NCBI GenBank assembly: GCA_016716435.1
Contig: JADJWI010000008.1
Coordinates: 124,001 to 188,000, forward strand
Direction: 5' to 3'
DNA length: 64,000 bases
Source of the DNA: Acidobacteriota bacterium
Lineage (GTDB): Bacteria; Acidobacteriota; Blastocatellia; Pyrinomonadales; Pyrinomonadaceae
The notes beneath the pieces were generated by a model, which saw nothing but the letters and a program-made list of their open reading frames with translations, did no database searches and was not told the DNA's origin. The position numbers were made by a program, and so were the translations under genes. The first letter of the stretch is position 1; each line of letters begins with the position of its first letter. Positions 25,194-34,083 of the stretch are shown one piece after another.

Positions 25194-25793
25194 ATGCTCA
25201 AGGTTGGCCTAACAGGTTCGATCGCGGTCGGTAAGAGCTTTGTCCTCGGCGTATTTCGTGAACTTGGCTGCCATGTGCTTGACGCGGACCTCACCGCCCG
25301 CGAGGTCGTCGAACCGGGGACGCCGGGGCTTGAGCAGATCGTCGAGGCATTCGGCGAAGACGTGTTGCTCGCTGATGGCGGGCTTGACCGGAAGAAGCTC
25401 GGCTCGGTCGTTTTTGCCGACGAAGCGAAGCGCGAGCTTCTGAATTCGATAGTTCACCCGCTGGTCTTTGCGGCCCAGGATAAATGGTTACGCGAGGCCG
25501 AAGCAACGGATCCGAAGGCCATCGCGATCATTGACGCCGCTTTGATGATAGAATCCGGTGGTTATAATCGATTTGATAAGCTGGTAGTCGTTTGGTGCGA
25601 GCCCGAGATTCAGCTTGGGCGCCTGATGAAGCGCGATGGCCTTTCGAACGAAGAAGCCGAAGCAAGGATCAGGGCGCAGATGCCGCAGGAAGAGAAAAAG
25701 CGGTTTGCCGATCATCTTATAGATACGTCCGCCGGATTTGATGCCACCCGAAAACAGGTCGAAAAAGTGTACGCCGAACTTAAGAGGGCTTAG
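25194..25793 (+). CDS. coaE: Dephospho-CoA kinase
   Basis: Performs the last step of coenzyme A synthesis, phosphorylating the 3'-hydroxyl of dephospho-CoA. The P-loop reads LTGSIAVGKSFVLG, slightly different from the common GGIGSGKS form but with GKS kept. HVLDADLTAREVVEPG and the VIIDAALMIESGGY-like segment followed by lid RLMKRDGLSNEEAEARI fit the family; 199 residues is the usual length. The 3' end overlaps the start of the first peptide-binding lipoprotein by ~50 nt in another frame. Confidence 0.95.
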   Translation: MLKVGLTGSIAVGKSFVLGVFRELGCHVLDADLTAREVVEPGTPGLEQIVEAFGEDVLLADGGLDRKKLGSVVFADEAKRELLNSIVHPLVFAAQDKWLREAEATDPKAIAIIDAALMIESGGYNRFDKLVVVWCEPEIQLGRLMKRDGLSNEEAEARIRAQMPQEEKKRFADHLIDTSAGFDATRKQVEKVYAELKRA

Positions 25794-27537
25794 CCTTCTA
25801 AGTGCGGTGTGCGCTCTCGCCTTGCTTGCCGGATGTTCGGAACTCGGAACCGGAAACGCCAACTCATACTTTGCCGATACACCGCCGCCGCCCGCGGGCC
25901 ATCTCCGCTGGAGCAACGGACGTTCACCGAAGACCGTCGACCCGGCACGCGCCGCCGCAGCACCTGAGGCTGACATCGCAAGGGCCATCTTCGAGGGCCT
26001 GACCGACATCGACCCGGCAACGCTTGAGGCTATTCCGGCCGCGGCTGAGACATGGGAAGCGAATGCGGATTCGACCGTTTGGACATTCCGGCTTCGCGAG
26101 GGGCTGAAATGGTCGAATGGCGCCGAGGTTACAGCGGAGGACTTTGTCCGCTCGTGGAAGCGGGCAGCTGACCTCGTGCCGCGAGTGCCGCACCGGCCAT
26201 TGCTCGAGACGATAGCGGGAGTCGAAAAAGCTCGCGGTGTTGCTAACGTGCCGAGCCCGTCGGTGAATGGCCCTTCACGTGCGTTGAGTTCGCTTTCGCT
26301 GCAGCCGAGGCTGAATGCCGCAGGATCGCCGCTCTCGCAGACCCCAGAAACACTCGCCGAAGCGTCAGCCGCAGATACGAACGGCGCGACGGGTTTCGGC
26401 GCAGTGGCAAGTGACGCACGGACGCTGATCGTTACATTGAACCGGCCGGACCCGGAATTTCCAAAGCTGGTCGCACATACGATCTTTCGGCCGGTCCCAT
26501 CGGGCGGCGAAGGGCTTGCCTCGGATTCGATAACTGCCGCAACAATAACCAATGGGCCATTTGTGATCAGCGAGGTCTCGCCGGCCGCCGTTCGGCTGAT
26601 ACGATCCGAAACCTATTGGGAGCGCGAACGCGTTGAGCTTGAACGGGTCGATCTAATTGCGGCCGAGTCGATCGAATCGGCGCTCGATTCATATAGGGCC
26701 GGGCGGATCGATGTCATAACGAACGCCGAGTTCCCGCCGGTGCTTTTGAAGCTTCTTATTCCCTACGATGACCTTCGCCGGACGCAGTTTGCTGCCCTGA
26801 ATTTTTACGAGGTCAATACGTCGCGATTATCGCTCAATGACCGCCGCGTTCGCGAGGCCCTTGCGATTGCTATCGAGCGGGAGCGGCTTGCGGAGGGCGA
26901 ACTTGAGGGCACGACGACGCCTGCCTTTTCACTTTTCCCGTTTGGCTCTTCGGCGGCCTCGAACCTGCTGCAAGATAAGACCCGTGCCCGCGAGCGTCTC
27001 CGCGACGCCGGATACGAGAATGGGCAGGGCTTTCCGCCGGTGCGGCTGGTTGTAAACCGAAACGACACGCAGCAGCGCATTGCCCGAAGCATCGCGGCGA
27101 TGTGGAAAGAGAATCTCAACATCGAGACCGAAGTTGTCGTCATGGAAGCGGCTGAGGTCGAGCAGGCTCGGGCCGCCGGGAACTTCGACATTATTCGCCG
27201 GGGACTCGTGCTCCAAACGCCGGACACTAGCTACAACCTCGCAGCCATTTTCGGATCGCGTTTCCGCTCGGCTCTTGAGGTTGAGCCCTCACCGACGCCG
27301 TCGAATGTGAATACGGCAGCGACTACCAATGCGCAGGCAACGCCAACGCCATCGGCGGCCGTCATAGCCACCGAAGAGGATGCGCTTTACGAACTGACGG
27401 CGATACCGCTCTATTTTCCGACCTCGTATTCTCTTGTTCGGCCATATGTGAACGGCTTTGTGCCGAACAGCTTCGACATCCAGTTGTTGCAGCGGGTTTC
27501 GATCGATGCCGATTATCCCGTTGCCCGAAACCGATAA
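25741..27537 (+). CDS. Peptide ABC transporter substrate-binding lipoprotein (family 5), first copy
   Basis: A 598-residue lipoprotein (lipobox LALLAGC at residue ~31) with the OppA/DppA-type SBP family 5 pattern: SPKTVDPARAAAAPEADIA, IFEGLTDIDPATLEAIP, AAETWEANADSTVWTFRLRE and GLKWSNGAEVTAEDFVRSWK. It differs from the second copy by a low-complexity insert of ~45 residues (about 170-215, Ser/Pro/Ala-rich) and a C-terminal Pro/Thr/Asn-rich linker around 520-550. The start region overlaps coaE; ATG 25741 gives a workable signal peptide. It may bind a different peptide set than the copy at 27655 or be partly degenerate (inference). Confidence 0.85.
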   Translation: MPPENRSKKCTPNLRGLSLLSAVCALALLAGCSELGTGNANSYFADTPPPPAGHLRWSNGRSPKTVDPARAAAAPEADIARAIFEGLTDIDPATLEAIPAAAETWEANADSTVWTFRLREGLKWSNGAEVTAEDFVRSWKRAADLVPRVPHRPLLETIAGVEKARGVANVPSPSVNGPSRALSSLSLQPRLNAAGSPLSQTPETLAEASAADTNGATGFGAVASDARTLIVTLNRPDPEFPKLVAHTIFRPVPSGGEGLASDSITAATITNGPFVISEVSPAAVRLIRSETYWERERVELERVDLIAAESIESALDSYRAGRIDVITNAEFPPVLLKLLIPYDDLRRTQFAALNFYEVNTSRLSLNDRRVREALAIAIERERLAEGELEGTTTPAFSLFPFGSSAASNLLQDKTRARERLRDAGYENGQGFPPVRLVVNRNDTQQRIARSIAAMWKENLNIETEVVVMEAAEVEQARAAGNFDIIRRGLVLQTPDTSYNLAAIFGSRFRSALEVEPSPTPSNVNTAATTNAQATPTPSAAVIATEEDALYELTAIPLYFPTSYSLVRPYVNGFVPNSFDIQLLQRVSIDADYPVARNR

Positions 27538-27544
27538 AAACGAA

Positions 27545-27588
27545 TTGCCCGTAAGTGTCCTGTCGTGATAACTTAAGGGCAGTTTTCT
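27545..27588 (+). terminator. Likely terminator after the first peptide-binding protein
   Basis: TTGCCCGTAAGT (27545-27556) pairs with ACTTAAGGGCA (27571-27581) with one mismatch and is followed by GTTTTCT. The T-run is short, so it may only weaken transcription into the second binding-protein gene. Confidence 0.5.
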
Positions 27589-27654
27589 CGCTCTCCTCTT
27601 TGAACAAATTTAAGCCTTGATCTTCCTGCAAGGTGACCTAAGCGGTGAATTGAT

Positions 27655-29745
27655 ATGTTTTTGATCCGATCAGGTAAGTTGCACCCGGCATTTGCTCTTG
27701 TTGTTTTGTCGTCGTTGCTTGCGGGCTGCGGCGGAGTTGCGTCCGAAGGATTCTACGGAAAGACGGCCGCACCGCCCGACAACGTTCTGAGATATATAAC
27801 GGGTTCCGAGCCGGAATCGCTTGACCCCGCCGTCCCGACCGGCCAGCCGGAGGCCCGGCTTTTGATGTCTCTCTACGACGGGCTGATCGAGTACGACCCG
27901 CGGACCATGCAGCCGATCCCGGGGATCGCAGAGAGCTGGGAGGTCGGCCAGGGGAACACGGAATACATCTTCAAGCTCCGCAAAAATGCGAAGTTCTCGA
28001 ATGGCGAACCGATCACGGCTCACGATTTTGCTTATTCGTTCCGCCGGGCACTTGACCCGGAACTTGCCGCAAAAAACGCTTACCTTGCTCACTACATCAA
28101 GTATGCCGAAGAGTACAACTCGATGCGGTCGTTCGTTAAGGACAAGAACGGGCGATTCCTACTTGAATCTGACCTGACCGGAGAAACGCCGGCAGTTGAA
28201 ACCAATGCACAACCTGCCGATGACGCTGACGTTAGCGAATACCGAAAATTCATCGACGGCCCCAAGAGGCTGAGCGTTCCAAGCGACGAGAAATCACGCA
28301 TCGCCGCACTCGAAAAGGATCCGAAGCTCAAGGCCTTGATCGAGGGAGCCGAGCTCGTACCGGTAAAGGCCGAGGACCTTGGCGTTGAAGCGATCGACGA
28401 CTACACGTTTCGCATAAAATTGATCCAGCCGGCTCCATTCCTACTAGGTCTATTGCCGCACCAGTTTTTCCGGGTCGTCCATCGCGGGACGATCGAAAAG
28501 CACGGCAAGAATTGGACAAAGCCGGAAAATATTGTCACGAGCGGACCATTCAGGCTAAAGGTTCACGACCCATACGACAAGGTCGTGGTCGAAAAGGACC
28601 CACAATATTGGGATGCAGATATGGTCAAGCTAAATGGTATCGAGTTTTATCCGCTCGACGAGCAGACGACGATGCTCAATCTCTATATGACCGGAGAGGT
28701 CGATGCGATCTATAACCACACGATACCAGCCGCGTGGGTCGATTCGATCAAGAAGTTCGACGATGAGTATATGAATCATCCTGAGGTCGCGATCGAGTAC
28801 TACACCGTCAATGTAACCAAGCCGCCAATGAATGATGTTCGGGTGCGAAAGGCCCTTGCCCTGGCAGTCGATCGCGATGCGATGGCGGCGTTCCGAAAGA
28901 CGACGCAGCCGCTGATCGACTTTACGCCGGAAGGGCTGTTCCCGGAATATGAGGCAATAAGAAGCGAGGTATATGCCCGCGAGCTTAAGAAGATCGGAAG
29001 CAGCCTTGAAGAATGGAAGGCACGAAAGTTTGACCCGGAAATGGCACGAAAGCTTTTGGGCGAAGCGGGATTCCCGGTAACCAAGGATGGTAACGGATGG
29101 TCGTGTCCGAACTTTCCGGTCGATCAGGTCGAGGTTCTTTACAACACCAGTGACAGTAACAAGTCGATTGCGGAATTCATCCAGGCGCAATTCAAACAAA
29201 ACCTCGGCATTACGCTTCAATTGAAGAACCAGGAATGGAAGACGTTTCTAAACACTCGAAAGCAGCTTGAATATAATGGGCTCGGGCGTGCGGGATGGAT
29301 CGGCGACTATATGGACCCGATGTCGTTCCTCAAGCTCTTTTACGGCCCCAACAACGACAGCTCGACAGGCTGGCACAAACCTGCCTATGACAAGCTTATC
29401 GATGATGCGAACCGCGAGCCGGATCCGAAGAAGCGATTCGAGAAGATGGCTGAGGCCGAATTCATGGTGATGCAGGAACAGCCCGTCCTGCCCTGGCAGA
29501 CCCAGAAAACGAATTTCCTGCGGAAGCCTTACGTTAAAGGGCTATATCCGAATCCAGGAACGCTTCACGCGTGGAAGTTCGTTTACATCGAGCAGGACCC
29601 GGCGAAATGGGACCGGGACGTTGATAAGATCTTCGACGTTAAGGACGAATGGGTAGCAGGACACATTAACAGGCTGATCGCGACGCAGCCTTCACTGGTC
29701 GAGCGTGAGCAGGGCTACAAAACAGCTCGGAAATTTGGGTACTAA
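27655..29745 (+). CDS. oppA: Oligopeptide ABC transporter substrate-binding lipoprotein (OppA-type)
   Basis: A 696-residue periplasm-facing lipoprotein (lipobox SSLLAGC) of SBP family 5. Clear motifs are YITGSEPESLDPAVPTGQPE, AESWEVGQGNTEYIFKLRKN, GEPITAHDFAYSFRRALDPE and TSGPFRLKVHDPYDKVVVEK. It captures oligopeptides for the B/C/D/F components that follow. It begins after a probable terminator, then runs 3 nt short of oppB, so B is tightly linked to it. A charged stretch at ~160-235 is longer than in the E. coli protein. This is the main binding protein of the system. Confidence 0.93.
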   Translation: MFLIRSGKLHPAFALVVLSSLLAGCGGVASEGFYGKTAAPPDNVLRYITGSEPESLDPAVPTGQPEARLLMSLYDGLIEYDPRTMQPIPGIAESWEVGQGNTEYIFKLRKNAKFSNGEPITAHDFAYSFRRALDPELAAKNAYLAHYIKYAEEYNSMRSFVKDKNGRFLLESDLTGETPAVETNAQPADDADVSEYRKFIDGPKRLSVPSDEKSRIAALEKDPKLKALIEGAELVPVKAEDLGVEAIDDYTFRIKLIQPAPFLLGLLPHQFFRVVHRGTIEKHGKNWTKPENIVTSGPFRLKVHDPYDKVVVEKDPQYWDADMVKLNGIEFYPLDEQTTMLNLYMTGEVDAIYNHTIPAAWVDSIKKFDDEYMNHPEVAIEYYTVNVTKPPMNDVRVRKALALAVDRDAMAAFRKTTQPLIDFTPEGLFPEYEAIRSEVYARELKKIGSSLEEWKARKFDPEMARKLLGEAGFPVTKDGNGWSCPNFPVDQVEVLYNTSDSNKSIAEFIQAQFKQNLGITLQLKNQEWKTFLNTRKQLEYNGLGRAGWIGDYMDPMSFLKLFYGPNNDSSTGWHKPAYDKLIDDANREPDPKKRFEKMAEAEFMVMQEQPVLPWQTQKTNFLRKPYVKGLYPNPGTLHAWKFVYIEQDPAKWDRDVDKIFDVKDEWVAGHINRLIATQPSLVEREQGYKTARKFGY

Positions 29746-29748
29746 AAT

Positions 29749-30666
29749 ATGATCGGATTCATTCTCCGAAGGCTTCTTATCATCATCCCGATGGCGTTGC
29801 TCGTCGTTTCCGTGACGTGGGGATTGATCCGGCTGGCCCCGGGCAATTTCTACTCGGACGAACGGTCACTTCCGCCGGCGATCGAGGAGAACATCAAGCG
29901 GAAATACGGCCTCGATAAGCCCGTCTATCAGCAATATTTGATAATGATGGGCAACGTCGTCCGCGGCGATTTTGGCGATTCGCTCAAGTATCAGGGGCAA
30001 TCGGTCAACGAGATCATATTCCGCCATCTGCCCTACTCGGCAACTATCGGCGTCCTCGCCTACCTTCTCGCTCTCTTCATCGGGCTCGCGGCGGGAATTA
30101 TCGCGGCGCTAAGGCAAAATTCGGCATTCGATTATGGATCGATGGCGACGGCAATGCTTGGGCTCTCGGTGCCGAATTTCGTGCTTGGGCCTATTCTTGT
30201 GATCGTCTTTGCTTTGTGGCTTTTTTGGCTGCCGCCGGCACGCTGGGGCGGTATCGCGAACCTTGTACTTCCTGTTATCACGCTCGCGGCGATCTATGCG
30301 GCTTACATAGCCCGGCTGACACGTGCGGGAATGCTCGAGGTGATGCGGTCCGATTACATACGGACGGCGAGGGCAAAGGGGCTCGATGAAAAGACCGTTT
30401 TGCTCAAGCACGGACTTCGCGGTGGCATCGTCCCGGTGGTCTCATTCACCGGCCCGGCACTTGCCCATTTGCTCGCGGGAACGGTCGTCGTCGAACGCGT
30501 CTTCGCGATACCTGGGCTCGGAAACATCTTTATTCAATCTGTGCTCAACCGAGATGAACCGCTGACGCTCGGTATCGTCGCATTTTTGTCGATATTGATA
30601 ATGATCTTTAACCTCGCAGTCGATATCTCTTACGGATTTCTCGATCCTCGGATCAGGTACGAATAG
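29749..30666 (+). CDS. oppB: Oligopeptide ABC transporter permease B
   Basis: A 305-residue inner-membrane permease with six helices. The N-terminus IGFILRRLLIIIPMALLVVS, the GLDKPVYQQYLIMMGNVVRG stretch with GDFGDSL, and the EAA-loop region YIRTARAKGLDEKTVLLKHG are characteristic of OppB/DppB. The last part, VERVFAIPGLGNIF, is the expected C-terminal motif. It forms the channel with the C permease 8 nt downstream. Confidence 0.95.
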   Translation: MIGFILRRLLIIIPMALLVVSVTWGLIRLAPGNFYSDERSLPPAIEENIKRKYGLDKPVYQQYLIMMGNVVRGDFGDSLKYQGQSVNEIIFRHLPYSATIGVLAYLLALFIGLAAGIIAALRQNSAFDYGSMATAMLGLSVPNFVLGPILVIVFALWLFWLPPARWGGIANLVLPVITLAAIYAAYIARLTRAGMLEVMRSDYIRTARAKGLDEKTVLLKHGLRGGIVPVVSFTGPALAHLLAGTVVVERVFAIPGLGNIFIQSVLNRDEPLTLGIVAFLSILIMIFNLAVDISYGFLDPRIRYE

Positions 30667-30674
30667 GCTCTTCT

Positions 30675-31802
30675 ATGATCAAGGAACTTAGCTGTCCAAA
30701 ATGTTCGGCACCGCTCAGCGTCGGTTCTACGTCGCAGCGGCTTGTGGTTTGTACCTTCTGCGGGGCGACGTCAATGGTTGATCTTTCCAGCGGCGAACCA
30801 AAGCTGCGCTTGGACGAATCCGGCGTGCTCGAGCGATCGTCGGGCGAACTGGTTGCCGGTGCCTCGCTCTGGAAAGATGCGTGGAAGCGGCTTTTGAAAA
30901 ACAAGCTCGCCGTATTTGGCATGATCGTCCTCGGGTTGATGGTGACGGCCGTTATCATCGGCCCGCCGATCATCCAGCTGACGACCGGCTTCACGCCCGA
31001 TTACATCCCTTCGGACATCGATGGCGGTGCACGAGTGCAGAGCTTTCCGCCCTCGATTCAGCACCCGATGGGCACCGACGATAAGGGCCGCGACCTTCTC
31101 GCCCGTGTGCTTCAGGGCGGCCGGATCTCGCTGATGGTCGGCATCATCTCGACCCTCGTTTCGCTTCTCGTCGGGGTCTCGTGGGGAGCGGTCGCAGGCT
31201 ACGTCGGCGGCCGGGTCGATAACCTGATGATGCGTTTTGTTGATATCATTTACGCAATTCCATATATCCTCATCGTCATCGTGCTTCTTTCGGTGTTTGG
31301 CGGGCCGAACACGCCGGACTTCATTGATGCGATGTCATCGTTTTTCGGCGGCGCCGGAAATCAAGGCCTAAGTCAGATCTTCCTCCTCTTTCTAGCCCTC
31401 GGGCTCGTTTCATGGCTGACAATGGCGCGGGTCGTCCGCGGGCAGATACTCTCGCTTAAGAATCAGGAATTCGTGCTCGCCGCTAAGGCGACGGGCGTTT
31501 CGACCCCGGCGATCATTTTCAGGCATCTGGTGCCGAATGCACTCGGGCCGGTGATCGTCTATGCAACGCTGACGGTTCCGAGCGTGATGCTGACCGAGGC
31601 GTTCCTTTCATTCCTCGGGCTCGGCGTGCAGGCCCCATACGCGAGCTGGGGAAGCCTTGCGGCCGATGGCATCAAGAACATCCAGATATTCCCGTGGCAG
31701 ATGATCTTCCCGGGCGTGACAATGGCGCTGACGCTCTTTTCGCTTAACTTCCTCGGCGATGGGCTGCGAGATGCACTCGACCCGCAGACGCGGAAGTTTT
31801 AG
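30675..31802 (+). CDS. oppC: Oligopeptide ABC transporter permease C with N-terminal zinc ribbon
   Basis: The 375-residue protein has a normal OppC/DppC permease from about residue 65 on: DAWKRLLKNKLAVFGMIVL, HPMGTDDKGRDLLARVLQG, the EAA region VLAAKATGVSTPAIIFRHL and a C-terminal LNFLGDGLRDALDP. In front lies a short zinc ribbon with Cys7-x2-Cys10 and Cys26-x2-Cys29 (CPKC and CTFC), like the ribbons of stand-alone zinc-binding proteins. It would face the cytoplasm. This fusion is not the usual OppC form. ATG at 30675 is well placed and includes the ribbon; a start past it would leave no ribosome site that I can see. Confidence 0.9.
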   Translation: MIKELSCPKCSAPLSVGSTSQRLVVCTFCGATSMVDLSSGEPKLRLDESGVLERSSGELVAGASLWKDAWKRLLKNKLAVFGMIVLGLMVTAVIIGPPIIQLTTGFTPDYIPSDIDGGARVQSFPPSIQHPMGTDDKGRDLLARVLQGGRISLMVGIISTLVSLLVGVSWGAVAGYVGGRVDNLMMRFVDIIYAIPYILIVIVLLSVFGGPNTPDFIDAMSSFFGGAGNQGLSQIFLLFLALGLVSWLTMARVVRGQILSLKNQEFVLAAKATGVSTPAIIFRHLVPNALGPVIVYATLTVPSVMLTEAFLSFLGLGVQAPYASWGSLAADGIKNIQIFPWQMIFPGVTMALTLFSLNFLGDGLRDALDPQTRKF

Positions 31803-31810
31803 GGTATTTC

Positions 31811-31870
31811 GCCACCGAGGGCACCGAGAAAGCATTGACCACTTCTCAAACGCTCGGTGTGCTCTGTGGC
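31811..31870. repeat. Intergenic inverted repeat between oppC and oppD
   Basis: Left arm GCCACCGAGGGCACCGAG (31811-31828) and right arm CTCGGTGTGCTCTGTGGC (31853-31870) pair over 18 positions with three mismatches. This resembles the GCCACNGAG...CTCNGTGGC family of small palindromic repeats that sit between genes in many soil and water bacteria. It lies inside the opp operon and might act on relative expression of the downstream ATPases. Confidence 0.7.
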
Positions 31871-31882
31871 AATAGTAATTGA

Positions 31883-32899
31883 ATGACGAACAACGGTACA
31901 ATTCTCTCCGTCAATGACCTTCGCACTTATTTTCAAACCGAAGATGGTGTGGTGAAGGCGGTTGACGGTATTACATTTGAGCTCAAGAAGGGCGAGACGC
32001 TTGGGATAGTCGGCGAATCGGGCTCGGGCAAATCCGTGACGAACCTTTCGGTGATGCGGCTGATCCCGGAACCGCCCGGAAAGATCGTCGGCGGCGACAT
32101 AATCTTTGACGGCATCGACGTCCGCTCGCTCTCGATAGATGAGGTTCGCAAGATCCGCGGCAAGCGGATGGCGATGATCTTTCAGGACCCGATGACGTCG
32201 CTCAACCCGTTCCTTAAGGTCTCGACGCAGTTGACCGAGGTGACGCGGCTGCACCTCGGGCATACAAAAGAGCAGGCCTACGAACACGGCGTAAAGATGA
32301 TGGAGATGGTCGGGATTCCCGACCCGCGTTCACGGATGGACGGCTACCCGCATGAACTTTCGGGCGGCATGCGGCAGCGGGTGATGATCGCGATGGCACT
32401 CGCTTGCGACCCCGAATTGCTTATCGCCGATGAGCCGACGACGGCTCTCGACGTAACCATTCAGGCGCAGATACTTGAGCTGATCAAGGACCTCAAGGCG
32501 CGGATGGGTACGAGCGTAATTTTGATCACGCACGACCTCGGCGTCGTCGCCGGGATGACGGACAAGATCATCGTGATGTATGCCGGCAAGGTGTTTGAAC
32601 AGGCACCGACCCGCGAGCTTTTTGCAACACCCGCGAATCCGTATACGAAAGGCCTGCTCCGGAGCGTCCCCGACCCTGCCCATGAGCAGGGCAAGGAGCT
32701 TTATCAGATACCGGGCTTGCCGCCCGACGTTGCCCACTTGCCGCCGGGATGTCCTTTTGCCGAACGGTGCGACCGTGCGGCCGATATTTGCCGCCGCGAG
32801 TTTCCGCCATTCGTGAAGATCAATGAGGATCACCACTCGCTCTGCCATTTCGCCGATCAGGTCTATGCGGAATCTCAGGCGGAAAGGGAATTGGTCTGA
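31883..32899 (+). CDS. oppD: Oligopeptide ABC transporter ATP-binding protein D
   Basis: A 338-residue ATPase with Walker A GESGSGKSVTNLS, signature LSGGMRQRVMIAMAL and Walker B ELLIADEPTTALDV. The C-terminal oligopeptide-transport extension is present with its cysteine-rich end (GCPFAERCDRAADICRREFP), which in this family carries an iron-sulfur or metal site of the D/F type. It pairs with OppF to hydrolyse ATP for peptide import. Confidence 0.96.
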   Translation: MTNNGTILSVNDLRTYFQTEDGVVKAVDGITFELKKGETLGIVGESGSGKSVTNLSVMRLIPEPPGKIVGGDIIFDGIDVRSLSIDEVRKIRGKRMAMIFQDPMTSLNPFLKVSTQLTEVTRLHLGHTKEQAYEHGVKMMEMVGIPDPRSRMDGYPHELSGGMRQRVMIAMALACDPELLIADEPTTALDVTIQAQILELIKDLKARMGTSVILITHDLGVVAGMTDKIIVMYAGKVFEQAPTRELFATPANPYTKGLLRSVPDPAHEQGKELYQIPGLPPDVAHLPPGCPFAERCDRAADICRREFPPFVKINEDHHSLCHFADQVYAESQAERELV

Positions 32900-32939
32900 A
32901 AGCTTGGGGTTAGCCGGATCCGCTTAAATCGTAAATATT

Positions 32940-33977
32940 GTGACAGAAGAAAACAACAATTTTATTCAGCTCGATGACCTCCGGGTCCACTATAAGCTCG
33001 GCGGCGGGCTCTTTAGCGATGCAAAGGTCGTAAAAGCAGTCGATGGCGTTACGTTCGAGATCAAGAAAGGCGAAACGCTCGGGCTGGTCGGCGAATCGGG
33101 CTGCGGCAAATCGACACTCGGCAAGGCGATACTCCGGCTGACCGAGCCGACCGGCGGAAAGGTCTTCTATAATGGCAAAAATCTCGCCGACCTTCCGGCG
33201 GGCGAGATGCGGGAGCAGCGAAAGCATCTGCAGATGATCTTTCAGGACCCATACGCCTCGCTCAATCCGCGTATGAACGTGGGCCAGATCATCGGCGAAC
33301 CGATCAAGACCTTCGGACTCGCAGATGGGGCGAAGGTGGACACGCTGGTCGGCGACCTGATGGAAACGGTGGGTCTAAGCCGGCGTTTTATCAAGCGATA
33401 TCCGCATGAGTTTTCCGGCGGTCAGCGGCAGCGGATCGGCATCGCCCGAGCACTTGCCGTGGCGCCGGAGTTCATTGTCGCCGATGAACCGATCTCTGCT
33501 CTCGATGTTTCGATCCAGGCTCAGATAATGAATCTGATGGAGAAGCTCCAGGCGGACAAGGGGCTAACCTATCTTTTCATCTCACACGACCTCAGGGCCG
33601 TGCGGCATCTTTCGGATCGCGTTGCCGTTATGTATCTCGGTAAGATCGTCGAGCTGGCTCCGGGCAAAGACATTTATTCCAGCCCGCTGATGCCCTATAC
33701 GCAAGCGCTGATCTCGGCCGTGCCCGTCCCCGACCCGGAGGTCGAGGCGAAACGGGAACGAATAATTCTGCAGGGCGACGTGCCCTCGCCGATAAACCCG
33801 CCCTCGGGCTGCCATTTTCACACCCGCTGCCCGTATGCCATCGCCGAGTGTAAACAGGTCGTACCGCAGCTCGTCGAGATCAAGCCCGCTCACCGTGCGG
33901 CATGTATCCGCATCAACAACGAGCATCCTGACATCAAGGCAAACGCCGAGGCCGGACTCGGCGCGATCGGCGTTTAG
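32940..33977 (+). CDS. oppF: Oligopeptide ABC transporter ATP-binding protein F
   Basis: A 345-residue partner ATPase starting at GTG (32940). Walker A GESGCGKSTLGKAI, signature FSGGQRQRIGIARAL and Walker B FIVADEPISALDVS are complete, and GCHFHTRCPYAIAECK gives the Cys pattern of the extension. Last gene of the opp run; a strong hairpin terminator follows 30 nt after its stop. Confidence 0.96.
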   Translation: MTEENNNFIQLDDLRVHYKLGGGLFSDAKVVKAVDGVTFEIKKGETLGLVGESGCGKSTLGKAILRLTEPTGGKVFYNGKNLADLPAGEMREQRKHLQMIFQDPYASLNPRMNVGQIIGEPIKTFGLADGAKVDTLVGDLMETVGLSRRFIKRYPHEFSGGQRQRIGIARALAVAPEFIVADEPISALDVSIQAQIMNLMEKLQADKGLTYLFISHDLRAVRHLSDRVAVMYLGKIVELAPGKDIYSSPLMPYTQALISAVPVPDPEVEAKRERIILQGDVPSPINPPSGCHFHTRCPYAIAECKQVVPQLVEIKPAHRAACIRINNEHPDIKANAEAGLGAIGV

Positions 33978-34007
33978 AAGCAAGCGAAAGTTTCGAAGTT
34001 TCAAATG

Positions 34008-34046
34008 AAAAGGCCGGCCGGAAGGTGATTCCGGCCGGCCTTTTTG
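34008..34046. terminator. Bidirectional terminator after oppF
   Basis: AAAAGGCCGGCCGG (34008-34021) and CCGGCCGGCCTTTTT (34031-34045) form a 14-bp GC-rich stem with a 9-nt loop and a T-run on the plus strand and an A-run mirrored on the other. It can end the opp transcript and, less strongly, the minus-strand gene at 34084. Confidence 0.9.
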
Positions 34047-34083
34047 TTTCTATTGCTGCTCCGCCTTTACGGGGCGGGGAGTT

